Assembly (NCBI RefSeq): GCF_002234915.1
Contig: NZ_NEWD01000007.1
Span: 1 to 64,000 of the forward strand
DNA length: 64,000 bases
Direction: 5' to 3'
Source of the DNA: Bifidobacterium vansinderenii
Lineage (GTDB): Bacteria; Actinomycetota; Actinomycetes; Actinomycetales; Bifidobacteriaceae
Shown here: positions 51,919 through 60,709 of the stretch, in pieces
Numbering within the stretch: position 1 is the stretch's first letter
Layout: the number at the start of each line of letters is the position of its first letter
Position numbers and translations under genes: made by a program
The notes under the pieces: generated by a model
Seen by the model: only the letters and a program-made list of their open reading frames with translations
Databases searched by the model: none
Told to the model about the DNA's origin: nothing

Positions 51919-53298
51919 TCACTCGTACTTCGGATCAGCCTTGGCATTGTCGAAGACGAGGTTGCGGTCGAAGGGATTCTGGTCGTTGCCCCAGTAGGTG
52001 AGCAGCAGATGACGCCCCTCCTGCCCCGACTGCCGTTCGATCGTGGGTCGCTGGTCCCAGTCGGTGGTGATGGTGAGGGTCTTCCCATTGTCGGTCTGGA
52101 AGTGGAAGTCGGCGTAGATGGTGGTGGAATCGTCGTCGGTTTCCTCGCGACGTTCCACTCCCTGATAGGTGACGGACACGGTCTGCGGCCCGGCCATCGC
52201 CGTCTGTATGGGGCCGATCAGCGTAAGCGCGGTGAGCGCGGCCACGATGATCGCACCGATCGTATGCGATACCAGGTTGGAATGCAGCTCGCCGTCGATC
52301 TCCTTCTGCGGCAGATGGACGCGCTCCCCAACGGTGCGGTCCCAGAACGTCACCTGCCTTCCGACGCGACGCAACAGTATGCGCTTGCCGATCATGTGCA
52401 CCAGTATCCACACGACACAGCAACTGCATATCAATCCCATCGACATGTTCTTGTACACGCCTTGAATGCCGAACGATGAGAGACTGCCCGCCCATGTCAG
52501 CATCGTGACGATGATGATGAGCATGATGGCCATGAGTGTGCGGCTGAATCGCTTGAACGGTGCGGGGTTCTGCTCCTTGATCGGCGGCTTGGAGGACGCG
52601 GAGCTGCCGTTGCCGTTTCCACTGCTCGTGCCACCGGCACCGCCCGCGTTGCTCGTGTCTTCGGTGCTTCCCGCGTAGCTCATGCGACTCGTGCCGTCGG
52701 GGTTGGCGTCGGTCCCCGCCGATGCGAACGCCCGATCCATCGTCTCGTCCAGCTTCCGATCCAGCTCCGGATTCCAATCCGGGTTGGCGATCCGATGCCG
52801 TTCGTCGGCGGTGGCCGGCACGGGATGCTCGGGGTCGGGCCGCAGCGCCACGCAGACGAACGGCTTCTCATACCATGTCATGATCACGTATGTGCCCGGC
52901 GTGATGAACTTGTCCCACATCATGCCGTCGCGGAACGCTGACTGCGGGATCTGGTCGATGCCATGCAGAATCTCACCGTCGTCCAGACGCATGGTATGCG
53001 TGACGCTCGTGACCGTATCGCCGTCGGAGTCCGTGGTCTCCGTCTTCTTGTACTCCCAGATCATGCCGTGCGTAGTGCGCGGGCCTTCCCTCAGCAGCAG
53101 GATGTACGTGGCGATCTTGTAGAGGCAGAAGCACAGCAATGGCAGAAGCACGATGATTCCGATGACGTCACTGCCGGTGCTCTTCATCCACTGATAGGCC
53201 ACCGGCTTCAGCAGATCGTAGACCGCTCCCCACAGATTCTGCAGCGAGATCAGGATTCCGAATCCGGCCAGCGCCATTCGTATGATCAGTCGGTGCAT
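51919..53298 (-). CDS. membrane protein of unknown function
   Basis: The 459-residue protein has two N-terminal helices (about 5-25 and 42-65), a soluble region with a Ser/Gly/Asn-rich linker (about 215-240), two helices near 255-275 and 285-305, and one near 345-365. The C-terminal extracytoplasmic-like domain ends with LVFDNAKADPKYE. It resembles a DUF3592-type membrane protein in the repeated VSVTYQGVERREE-like and IWEYKKTETTDSDGD segments, though that assignment is tentative. RBS AGGAGTCGTAGGGG precedes the ATG. Confidence 0.7.
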   Translation of the reverse strand: MHRLIIRMALAGFGILISLQNLWGAVYDLLKPVAYQWMKSTGSDVIGIIVLLPLLCFCLYKIATYILLLREGPRTTHGMIWEYKKTETTDSDGDTVTSVTHTMRLDDGEILHGIDQIPQSAFRDGMMWDKFITPGTYVIMTWYEKPFVCVALRPDPEHPVPATADERHRIANPDWNPELDRKLDETMDRAFASAGTDANPDGTSRMSYAGSTEDTSNAGGAGGTSSGNGNGSSASSKPPIKEQNPAPFKRFSRTLMAIMLIIIVTMLTWAGSLSSFGIQGVYKNMSMGLICSCCVVWILVHMIGKRILLRRVGRQVTFWDRTVGERVHLPQKEIDGELHSNLVSHTIGAIIVAALTALTLIGPIQTAMAGPQTVSVTYQGVERREETDDDSTTIYADFHFQTDNGKTLTITTDWDQRPTIERQSGQEGRHLLLTYWGNDQNPFDRNLVFDNAKADPKYE

Positions 53299-53559
53299 CC
53301 CCTACGACTCCTCTCGGCGACATTGACGCTCGACGTGCCGGACTCGTCCACGACGGCACACCCGGCATGCGACGTGTCAGACATGCATCTGACACGTGCC
53401 TGACACGCTTCCGATTCCAGTATTTCGCGGGACCGCAGGGCGGGGGAGTGCCTTCGCGGGGGATTCGTCCATTGTTCACCGGCGGGATTCGCTCCGTTCA
53501 CCGATTTTCGGTGCGGGATTGCCGGATTGCCGTGTCGACGTGTTGCGTGATGTTCAAGT

Positions 53560-53760
53560 ACGTTCGGTTGTCGATCCATGACGGACCGTATCCGGGCGAC
53601 GTCGTTCGGATACGGTCCGCAGCACGACAAAAACCAATCGTATCCGAAGCACGATTTTCGGATACGATTCATTGGGGATTCGTGATGAAACGTACCCGAA
53701 GAGGACCATGCGAGTACGTTCCGCAACGATCGCAGAACAAAACGTATCGGAGCCGGGCTC
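53560..53760. repeat. array of inverted repeats with CGTATCCG/CGTACYCG cores
   Basis: Hairpin 1: CGGACCGTATCCG (53582-53594) with its complement (53607-53619). Hairpin 2: AATCGTATCCGAA (53636-53648) with its complement (53657-53669). Further on, ACGTACCCG and the inverse CGAGTACGTTCC form a looser pair near 53692-53720. GGAACGTACTCG also occurs in the 12.3-kb array. The array fills most of the 469-bp gap between two minus-strand genes; 53299-53560 shows nothing else. Confidence 0.8.
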
Positions 53761-53767
53761 CTCGAAG

Positions 53768-55885
53768 TCAGACTCCGGATCCGTCGCCGCCCCGACCGCC
53801 GAGCATCTTCAGACGGTACGTCTGCCAGATTTCGCTGAGCTTCTGCCCGTTCGACTGCCGCCGCCACACGTCCAGCCCCGCGCCGGACGCCTTGCCGCTC
53901 GCCGCGCGCGCCGCCGCCGTGGGCGTGGCATGCTTCGACCCGTCCTCCAACTGCAGCCTGCCGTCGCGCGTCACCGTGGCGATCCACTCCTGGCCGAGCC
54001 GCGGCCGCTTCCACACCAGCGTCTCGCCGGGCACCAGCAGTCCCGCATCGATCACCTGACCGATCGTGATGCGCTTCGACCCGTTCGTCGCCCGTCTGCC
54101 GCCGCGCGTCAGATGATCCTCGCTGAGCGTGGTCAGATCCACCTTGTCCGCGTCGAACCGGATCCGCCAGTATTCGGCGATCAGATGCACGATCTCCTCC
54201 TGCCGGCGTTCCAGCACGTCCGGCGTGAGCTCACGCACCGATTCGAGCTCAGCGGTCAGCGGATACTTCAGCGACTTGTGCTGCGCCAGAATCCGTTCGG
54301 CACGCGGCGCGTAACTGTCGAGCTTGGCGATCATCTGCTCGTTCGTGGACGTGAGCACCAGATTGCCGATCCGATCCACCCAATGATCGCGTGTCGCCTC
54401 CGGCCATGCCGCGAACGACGAGTTCGGGCCGATCCGCTCCGGCAGAATCCGCACCACGTTGATGCTGCGCGGCCGTACGATGCGCATGCCGGCCCGCTGA
54501 TCGTTGGCACGCAGCAACAGTAGCTTCTTGAGCGTGCCTGTGGCCTGCAGTTCGCCGCGCAGTCGGGCGAGCGCGGTCTTGCGTTCGTCGTCGCCGATCG
54601 CGAATCCGGTGGACTTGTCGAGATCCTTGCTCTTCCTGAGATCCTTGAGGATCTGTACCACGCGCGTGCGCCGCATGGACGACGACTGCCGGGCCAGATT
54701 ATCCACGCCGGTCACGCGTTCCAGAGCGGTCAGCAGCTTCACCAGCTTGCGCTGCCGTTTCTCCGACAGTCCGATCAGACCGTTGGCTCCCGTCGCGTCG
54801 TCGTCGGCCGCGGTCACGGCTTCCGCGAGCCCGCCCACGTTCGTCAGCGCCCACATGGCCACGGGTCTCCATTCGCCGGTGGGGAAGTCGTTCAATGCCA
54901 CCAGCCAGTCCGACACCTCGGCCGGCAGATCGAACGCGTGCGGCCGGTTCACCATCAGCCACGCCCTGGAATACGGCACGAGTACGGTGTTGATGAAGTC
55001 GGTGGCCGTGCTCTTCTTCAGATAGTCGTCGAACACCTTGATGCGGAATCCGTCGACCGGTCCGCGCGCACCGGACTTGGGCGATGTGACCAGCAGCAGA
55101 TCGTTGAAGAACGCCTCCACGTCATCGCCCAGCGGGTCGATCGCATCGTCCCAGCGTCTGCCGTAGATGTCGCGGTCGACCAGCGGAATCGACGATATCG
55201 CCTTGGCCTTGAACACGTCGGACGCGGTGAGCGGCAGTCCGCGCATGTTCATCACGTCGAAGATGCGGTGCGCTCCCGCCAGATCGTCGGTGACCACGAT
55301 GATCAGGAACACGTTGCTCACCAGATACGTGGCCAGCGCCCGGCGTTCGTCGTCGGTCAGTGCCTCCAGCGCGTCGTACGCGGCCTTGGTGTTCTGCACG
55401 ATGTTGCGCTGCGCGTTCGAGTCCATGTCACTGTCGCGCAGGTCGAACAGCGATTCGAGATTGCCCTCCTGCACGTAGTCGCGGAAGAACGCGGCGTCGC
55501 GCTCGCGCAGCGCCAGCCGCGGTTCGGCGTTGCGCCCGAACAGACGGTTGCCCTCCTCGAGGATCAGCGCGTTGAGGTTGGCGATCAGCTCCGGATCCTT
55601 TTCGAGGTCGCGCAGGATCGCGATGATGATGGTGAGCGAGGTGAGCCGTTGCTGCCCGTCGATCACCTGATACGCGCGTCCGGTGGAATCCGTGCCGCCC
55701 ACGAGGATCAGCGAGCCGAGGAAGTACGGGTGGGCGGGGTCGTGTGCCGCGTCCTCGAGATCCTCCACCAGTTGCAGCATGTTGTCCACCTGCCATGAGT
55801 AGGCGCGCTGGAATGCGGGGATGACGAACCGGTAGTCGGTGGAGAACACCTTGCCTAGTGGCTGTTCGCTTGCGTTGATACCCAT
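53768..55885 (-). CDS. DUF262/DUF1524 domain protein, GmrSD-like
   Basis: The 705-residue protein has an N-terminal DUF262 domain with PAFQRAYSW (25-31 region) and the ParB-like DGQQR motif at 76-80. A helical middle follows, then a DUF1524-like domain around 475-560 with HWVDRIGNLVLTSTNEQMI, and a C-terminal DUF4357-like segment (GETLVWKRPRLGQEW). This is the layout of GmrSD type IV restriction enzymes that cut modified phage DNA. The position of the usual HNH histidine reads VVRILPERI, with Arg instead of His, so nuclease activity is doubtful. ATG 55885 has AAGGGAG upstream. Confidence 0.8.
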   Translation of the reverse strand: MGINASEQPLGKVFSTDYRFVIPAFQRAYSWQVDNMLQLVEDLEDAAHDPAHPYFLGSLILVGGTDSTGRAYQVIDGQQRLTSLTIIIAILRDLEKDPELIANLNALILEEGNRLFGRNAEPRLALRERDAAFFRDYVQEGNLESLFDLRDSDMDSNAQRNIVQNTKAAYDALEALTDDERRALATYLVSNVFLIIVVTDDLAGAHRIFDVMNMRGLPLTASDVFKAKAISSIPLVDRDIYGRRWDDAIDPLGDDVEAFFNDLLLVTSPKSGARGPVDGFRIKVFDDYLKKSTATDFINTVLVPYSRAWLMVNRPHAFDLPAEVSDWLVALNDFPTGEWRPVAMWALTNVGGLAEAVTAADDDATGANGLIGLSEKRQRKLVKLLTALERVTGVDNLARQSSSMRRTRVVQILKDLRKSKDLDKSTGFAIGDDERKTALARLRGELQATGTLKKLLLLRANDQRAGMRIVRPRSINVVRILPERIGPNSSFAAWPEATRDHWVDRIGNLVLTSTNEQMIAKLDSYAPRAERILAQHKSLKYPLTAELESVRELTPDVLERRQEEIVHLIAEYWRIRFDADKVDLTTLSEDHLTRGGRRATNGSKRITIGQVIDAGLLVPGETLVWKRPRLGQEWIATVTRDGRLQLEDGSKHATPTAAARAASGKASGAGLDVWRRQSNGQKLSEIWQTYRLKMLGGRGGDGSGV

Positions 55886-56195
55886 CCCGGCTCCCTTCGT
55901 TGGTTGGTTTTGACTATAGCCGTGCGCGCCGATCGATTGCGCCCGTCGCGGACGGTCGTCGCGCACGAGGTGGCGGTGCGTTCGTTGTGGGTTCGTCGTG
56001 ACGCCGTTACGAACCTGCAACGAAAGTATCGGCCTCGGGGTAGCATCAATAAGTTTGCACAGGCCGGAGGAACCGGTCTGGATTGTGATGATCCGCGGCG
56101 TGACCCATCCGAATATGAATGCCTATGAATAATCGGAATATCGTTGCGGATTCATACCGATTGACTGTCTGCTGATTTTGTTTTGAAAGGCTGCC

Positions 56196-57932
56196 GTGCC
56201 GAAGCACACCACTGATTTTGACGATACCGTCGTGTCCGATGCCGTTGAATCCGATTCCATGACCGATATGAATGAGTCCGACGCCGATGCTGTGATCGAC
56301 GACGCCGATACCGCCGGCGACGACGCTGCCGAAGTGGTCGCCGAGCCCGTCTCCTTCGCCGAACTCGGCGTGCCGAAGCCGCTCGTTCGCGTGCTGGCCG
56401 CCGAAGGCAAGACCGAGGCGTTCCCCATCCAGGCCGATACGCTGCCCGATTCGCTGGCCGGCCGCGATCTGCTCGGCCGCGGCAGAACCGGTTCGGGCAA
56501 GACGCTCGCCTTCTCCATTCCGCTGGTGGCCCGACTGGCCAAGCATGCCAGGGGCAAGGGATCCAACCGTCGCCATGAGAAGCGCGCCAACGGCAACGTG
56601 CCGCATCCGCTGGGCCTGGTGCTGGCCCCCACGCGCGAGCTGGTGAACCAGATCGACGAGGTGATCCAGCCGCTCGCCGCCATGATGGGCATGAGCACCG
56701 TGACGATCTACGGCGGTGTGAAGCAGGGCCGTCAGGTCGAGGGCCTCAACCGTGGCGCCGAGATCGTGGTCGCATGCCCGGGACGACTGGAGGATCTGCT
56801 CGGTCAGGGTCTGCTGTCGCTGGAATCCGTGGAGATCACTGTGCTCGACGAGGCCGACGAGATGGCCGACATGGGCTTCCTGCCGTCCGTGACCCGACTG
56901 CTCGAGAAGGTCGACCCCCGTGGCCAGCGCATGCTGTTCTCCGCCACGCTCGACCATGGTGTGGACGGTCTGGTCAAGCGATTCATGCACAACGCCAAGG
57001 TGCACGAGGTGGATGATGCCGACGCCCAGGTCGACACCATGACCCATCACCTGTTCGTCGTCTCGCAGGGCAACAAGGCCACGCTGGTGAACAAGCTCGC
57101 CGGCGGCAAGGGTAAGCGCATCCTGTTCACGCGCACCAAGTTCCAGGCGCAGAAGCTGGCCGCCAAGCTCGTCAAGTCCGGCATTCCGGCCGTGGACCTG
57201 CAGGGCAACCTCAACCAGAACCAGCGAGACCGCCATCTTGCCGCCTTCACGAGCGGCGACGTGAACGTGCTCGTGGCCACCGACGTGGCGGCTCGCGGCA
57301 TCGACGTGAGCGACGTGACGCTGGTGGTGCAGGTGGATCCGCCGATGGACCCGAAGTCGTTCCTGCACCGTTCCGGTCGTACCGCGCGCGCCGGCGAGTC
57401 CGGCGACGTGGTGACGTTGGTGCTGCCGAGCCAGGAGCGTGGCGTGCGCGCCACGATGCGCCGCGCCGGCATCCAGGTGAAGTCCACGTGGGTCAAGCCC
57501 GAGGATCCGGCCGTCAAGGAGCTCGTGGGCGAGTACGCGCCGCTGGTGTTCGACTGGAAGCTCAAGGCTCCGGCCAAGCCGAAGACGGGCGCCAAGCACT
57601 CGCATCATGGCGGTCGCCGTGGTGCCGCCGAGCGTGGCGAGTCCAGGCGTGGCGCCGAAAACCGTGGTGGCGGTAAGCGCGGCGCTGTGGCGCGGAACTC
57701 CGAAGAGCGCGGCCGCGGTCGTCGCGGAGCCGACGCCCGGTACGCCGACCAGCATGCCGCCGAACGCAAGGCCAAGCGTCATGGCAAGAACGGTGCCATG
57801 AGCGGTGGTTCCTACGGTTCCGGCTCTCACGGCTCGCATTCGCACGGCGGACACACCACGTCCCGCGCCGCGCAGGGCTTCCGCAAGTCCCGCAAGAAGG
57901 CCGCCCCCTTCCGCGTCTCCCGCGGCCGCTGA
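56196..57932 (+). CDS. DEAD/DEAH-box ATP-dependent RNA helicase
   Basis: The 578-residue helicase has an acidic N-terminus (1-50), Q-motif region FPIQADTLP, Walker A GRTGSGKT (about 97-104), DEAD box in VLDEADEMADMGF (about 218), SAT motif FSATL and motif VI HRSGRTARAG. The C-terminal 130 residues are rich in Arg, Gly, His and Ser, typical RNA-binding tails. It starts at GTG 56196 with GAAAGG five bases upstream. A strong terminator follows. It probably serves ribosome assembly or mRNA turnover. The 310-bp upstream gap holds divergent promoters but no clear gene. Confidence 0.92.
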   Translation: MPKHTTDFDDTVVSDAVESDSMTDMNESDADAVIDDADTAGDDAAEVVAEPVSFAELGVPKPLVRVLAAEGKTEAFPIQADTLPDSLAGRDLLGRGRTGSGKTLAFSIPLVARLAKHARGKGSNRRHEKRANGNVPHPLGLVLAPTRELVNQIDEVIQPLAAMMGMSTVTIYGGVKQGRQVEGLNRGAEIVVACPGRLEDLLGQGLLSLESVEITVLDEADEMADMGFLPSVTRLLEKVDPRGQRMLFSATLDHGVDGLVKRFMHNAKVHEVDDADAQVDTMTHHLFVVSQGNKATLVNKLAGGKGKRILFTRTKFQAQKLAAKLVKSGIPAVDLQGNLNQNQRDRHLAAFTSGDVNVLVATDVAARGIDVSDVTLVVQVDPPMDPKSFLHRSGRTARAGESGDVVTLVLPSQERGVRATMRRAGIQVKSTWVKPEDPAVKELVGEYAPLVFDWKLKAPAKPKTGAKHSHHGGRRGAAERGESRRGAENRGGGKRGAVARNSEERGRGRRGADARYADQHAAERKAKRHGKNGAMSGGSYGSGSHGSHSHGGHTTSRAAQGFRKSRKKAAPFRVSRGR

Positions 57933-57960
57933 CGGTCCCTTCCGCTAGGTATTAGACATT

Positions 57961-57987
57961 CGGCTCCCCTCTTAGGGGAGCCGTTTT
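57961..57987 (+). terminator. terminator after the RNA helicase gene
   Basis: CGGCTCCCCT (57961-57970) pairs with AGGGGAGCCG (57974-57983), loop CTT, then TTTT. It is another GGCTCCCC palindrome. The following gap to 58271 holds no gene. Confidence 0.88.
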
Positions 57988-58271
57988 GCAATCCGCCCGA
58001 CACCGTCGTCGGGAAATCATCCCGGGGGACTATGGGGGTGTCGTTCCGATTCGCGATACGCTGGAAACAGCGTCGTCATGCTGCGCGAAAACCGTCCGAT
58101 ACACCTGTCCTGCCGTGTCTGGCACGGCAAGGGTTGACCATCGGAGAAACCCATACGATCCTTGATCGTGCAGCGGCGATCAGCGATGGCTGAACGCCGT
58201 CGAGGAAGAGACGATCCGCCGACCGCCATCAACGCCAAGGTGCGTACGGTCGACGGCAAAGGAGGTGAGCC

Positions 58272-58985
58272 ATGGGTGAATCCGAACACGGACCATCCCG
58301 ACCCATCATCGAAGTGCGGAACCTACGCAAGGAATATCCGGTCGGCGACGAGGTCGTCGTGGCGCTCGAACGCGTGAACCTGCGCATACCCAAAGGACAG
58401 ATCTGCTGCATCTTCGGCGAATCCGGATCCGGCAAAAGCACGCTGCTCAACCAACTCGCCGGCATGGAAAAGCCCACGCGCGGCGGCGTGATGATCGGCG
58501 GCGTGCCCATCTCCAGACTCGAGGAGCATGAACTGGCCGAATTCCGTCAGAAGCATCTCGGATTCGTGTTCCAGTCATACAATCTGCTGCCCAACCTCAC
58601 CGCCGTGGAGAACGTGGCCATGCCGCTCATGTTCCGCGGCGTGCCCAAGGAACAGCGGGAGGCTGCGGCCCGGGCCATGCTCAGACGCGTCGGCCTCGAA
58701 CGACGCATGAAGCACTTCCCATACCAGATGTCGGGCGGACAGCAGCAGCGCGTGGGCATCGCACGCGCGTTCGTGGCCAAACCGCAGGTGGTGTTCGCCG
58801 ACGAGCCGACCGGCAACCTCGACTCCAAGACCAAGACCGACGTGATGGAGATGATGTGCTCGTTCGCGCGGCGACTCGACCAGACGATCGTGCTGGTCTC
58901 GCACGACGGCAACATGGCCTCCTACGCCGACCGCATCGTCACCCTGCTCGACGGCCGCATCATCGACGACACCATGAACGACTGA
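58272..58985 (+). CDS. ABC transporter ATP-binding protein, MacB/LolD type
   Basis: The 237-residue ATPase has Walker A GESGSGKS (49-56), Q-loop FQSYNLLPNLTAVEN, signature MSGGQQQRVGIARAF, Walker B VFADEPTGNLDSKT and H-loop LVSHDG. It powers the MacB-like complex formed with the permease at 60710 and the secreted protein between. AAAGGAGGTGAGCC precedes the ATG. Confidence 0.9.
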   Translation: MGESEHGPSRPIIEVRNLRKEYPVGDEVVVALERVNLRIPKGQICCIFGESGSGKSTLLNQLAGMEKPTRGGVMIGGVPISRLEEHELAEFRQKHLGFVFQSYNLLPNLTAVENVAMPLMFRGVPKEQREAAARAMLRRVGLERRMKHFPYQMSGGQQQRVGIARAFVAKPQVVFADEPTGNLDSKTKTDVMEMMCSFARRLDQTIVLVSHDGNMASYADRIVTLLDGRIIDDTMND

Positions 58986-59100
58986 CCGACTTTTCCCCCT
59001 CCCTGACGCGTGCAGCCGGCAGCCGCGGCAACGCCTGAGACCCTTCGCATTCGCTGCTGGGAAGCCGGCAGCCGCGAGACGCCTGAAATGCTCCGCATGT

Positions 59101-59292
59101 GCTTCCCCTTGAGGGGAAGCTGGCAGCCGAAGGCTGACTGATGAGGTGAACACAGAACACACAGTCGTCGAAGACGACCCGATCCACGACTGGCGAAACG
59201 AAACCGGCCGATGACGAATGCACAGGCGTTGCGGCTGGCTGCGGCGTCACCTCATCCGTCGGCTTCGCCGACACCTTCCCCTCAAGGGGAAG
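59101..59292. repeat. palindromic composite element B3
   Basis: The left half is GCTTCCCCTTGAGGGGAAGC with CTGGCAGCCGAAGGCTGACTGATGAGGTGA split by its hairpin. The right half is TCACCTCATCCGTCGGCTTCGCCGACACCTTCCCCTCAAGGGGAAGG in the same sense. The central part differs from B1 and B2. It lies in the 419-bp gap inside the MacB-like operon. Confidence 0.8.
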
Positions 59293-59404
59293 GCGGCAAG
59301 AGAGACCGATCGGCATGGCCTTCCCCGGAAGAGAAGGGAAGAGAGCGATCGGCTGGGCTCGACATCGTACTTGACAACAACGGAACTAGAAGAAGGAAAC
59401 CCCC

Positions 59405-60697
59405 ATGAACGTCACATCCACCCGCCGTGCGTCGGCCACAGACTCGCCGATACGCCGACTGATCGGCATGCTGCTCGCGGTCATGACGAGTCTGACGCTC
59501 GGACTGGCCGTCAGCGCGCCATCCGCGCTCGCCGACGACAACACCGGCGCATCCTCGGCGAACGGCACCGCCACGACCGCCACGGACAACGGCTCCGGCT
59601 CCACGCAGACCGTGATCGCCGGACCCGTGCCGAACATCATCGTCACCGGCTACACGTACGGCGGCAACACCGTGGCCGCGGGCGCCACGTTCCCGCTCAA
59701 CTTCACGTTCCAGAACAAGGGCAAGGTGCGCGTGGAGAACATGGTCGTCACGGTGGACGGCGGCGAGAACTTCACCATCGCCGGCGGCACGAACACGTTC
59801 TACTTCGACCGTCTGGCCGCGGGCAACAGCCTGAGCCAGGAGGTGCAGATGCAGGCGGTGACCGGCGCGAAGAGCGGCGCGCAGGGCATCACCGTGAGCT
59901 TCCGCTACGAGTATGTGGATCAGGACCAGCGCGGCTCGAACAACACCGACATCAAACTGTCCGTGCCGGTGAGCCAGCCCGACCGTTTCCAGGTGAACGA
60001 CCCACAGATCCCCGAGACCGTCAACTCTGGCGAGGAGACCACCGTCACCATGGAATACGTGAACAAGGGCAAGGGCGACATCGCCAACGTGGAGGCCACG
60101 GTGGATGGCGACGGCATCGAGGCGGTGACCAAGACCCAGTATCTCGGCAACGTGGCGTCCGGCGCGTCCGGTTCGATCGGATTCGCGTTCACGCCCACCA
60201 CCACGGGCGAGGTGAACGCCAAGTTCACCGTCACCTACGAGGATTCCGACGGCCATCCGCAGACCAAGGAGTTCCCGGTCACGCTCAACGTGCAGGAGCC
60301 GCCGACCCCGATCGAGTCCGACACAGCCGCCGACGCGACCGTGCAGGAGCAGCAGGGCGTACCGTGGTGGGCGTACGCCATCGCCGCAGTCGCCGTGGTG
60401 CTGCTGATCGTCGTGATCGTGGTGGTGCGTCGCAGGAGGAAGCGCAAGAAGAAGGCCAGCGTCGACGAGGCCTGGGATGACTGGGAGAAGGGCACCGACA
60501 GTACCTCGGCCGCCGGAGAGTCTGCCGCCGGCACGGGTGCAGGTGCGGCAGCCGCGGACGGCGCCGCCACCACGGTCATCACGCCCAACGACGACACGAT
60601 GGACATGCCCGCAGTCGCATCCGTCTCCGACATGCCCGGCACCGGTCTGTCCGGCACGCACGACGCACCGAACGGCGCTCGCCGTCGCGGCCGCTAG
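59405..60697 (+). CDS. membrane-anchored CARDB-like accessory protein of the ABC operon
   Basis: The 430-residue protein has a long N-terminal signal sequence (basic 1-18, hydrophobic about 19-38, AlaSerAla-type site before DDN). Two beta-sandwich repeats of CARDB type follow (FPLNFTFQNKGKVRVENMVV and TVTMEYVNKGKGDIANVEAT). A single C-terminal helix (about 320-345) is followed by a basic stop-transfer RRRKRKKK and a cytoplasmic tail. It probably presents substrate or links the permease to the surface. It lies between ATPase and permease genes. Confidence 0.82.
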   Translation: MNVTSTRRASATDSPIRRLIGMLLAVMTSLTLGLAVSAPSALADDNTGASSANGTATTATDNGSGSTQTVIAGPVPNIIVTGYTYGGNTVAAGATFPLNFTFQNKGKVRVENMVVTVDGGENFTIAGGTNTFYFDRLAAGNSLSQEVQMQAVTGAKSGAQGITVSFRYEYVDQDQRGSNNTDIKLSVPVSQPDRFQVNDPQIPETVNSGEETTVTMEYVNKGKGDIANVEATVDGDGIEAVTKTQYLGNVASGASGSIGFAFTPTTTGEVNAKFTVTYEDSDGHPQTKEFPVTLNVQEPPTPIESDTAADATVQEQQGVPWWAYAIAAVAVVLLIVVIVVVRRRRKRKKKASVDEAWDDWEKGTDSTSAAGESAAGTGAGAAAADGAATTVITPNDDTMDMPAVASVSDMPGTGLSGTHDAPNGARRRGR

Positions 60698-60709
60698 ACG
60701 GAGCCGGCC

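Noticed and set aside
53768-56195. Defence island containing the DUF262 protein and the helicases
   Set aside because: The RNA helicase is of housekeeping DEAD-box type and the SNF2 gene is separated by unrelated genes, so grouping them as one system is not supported.
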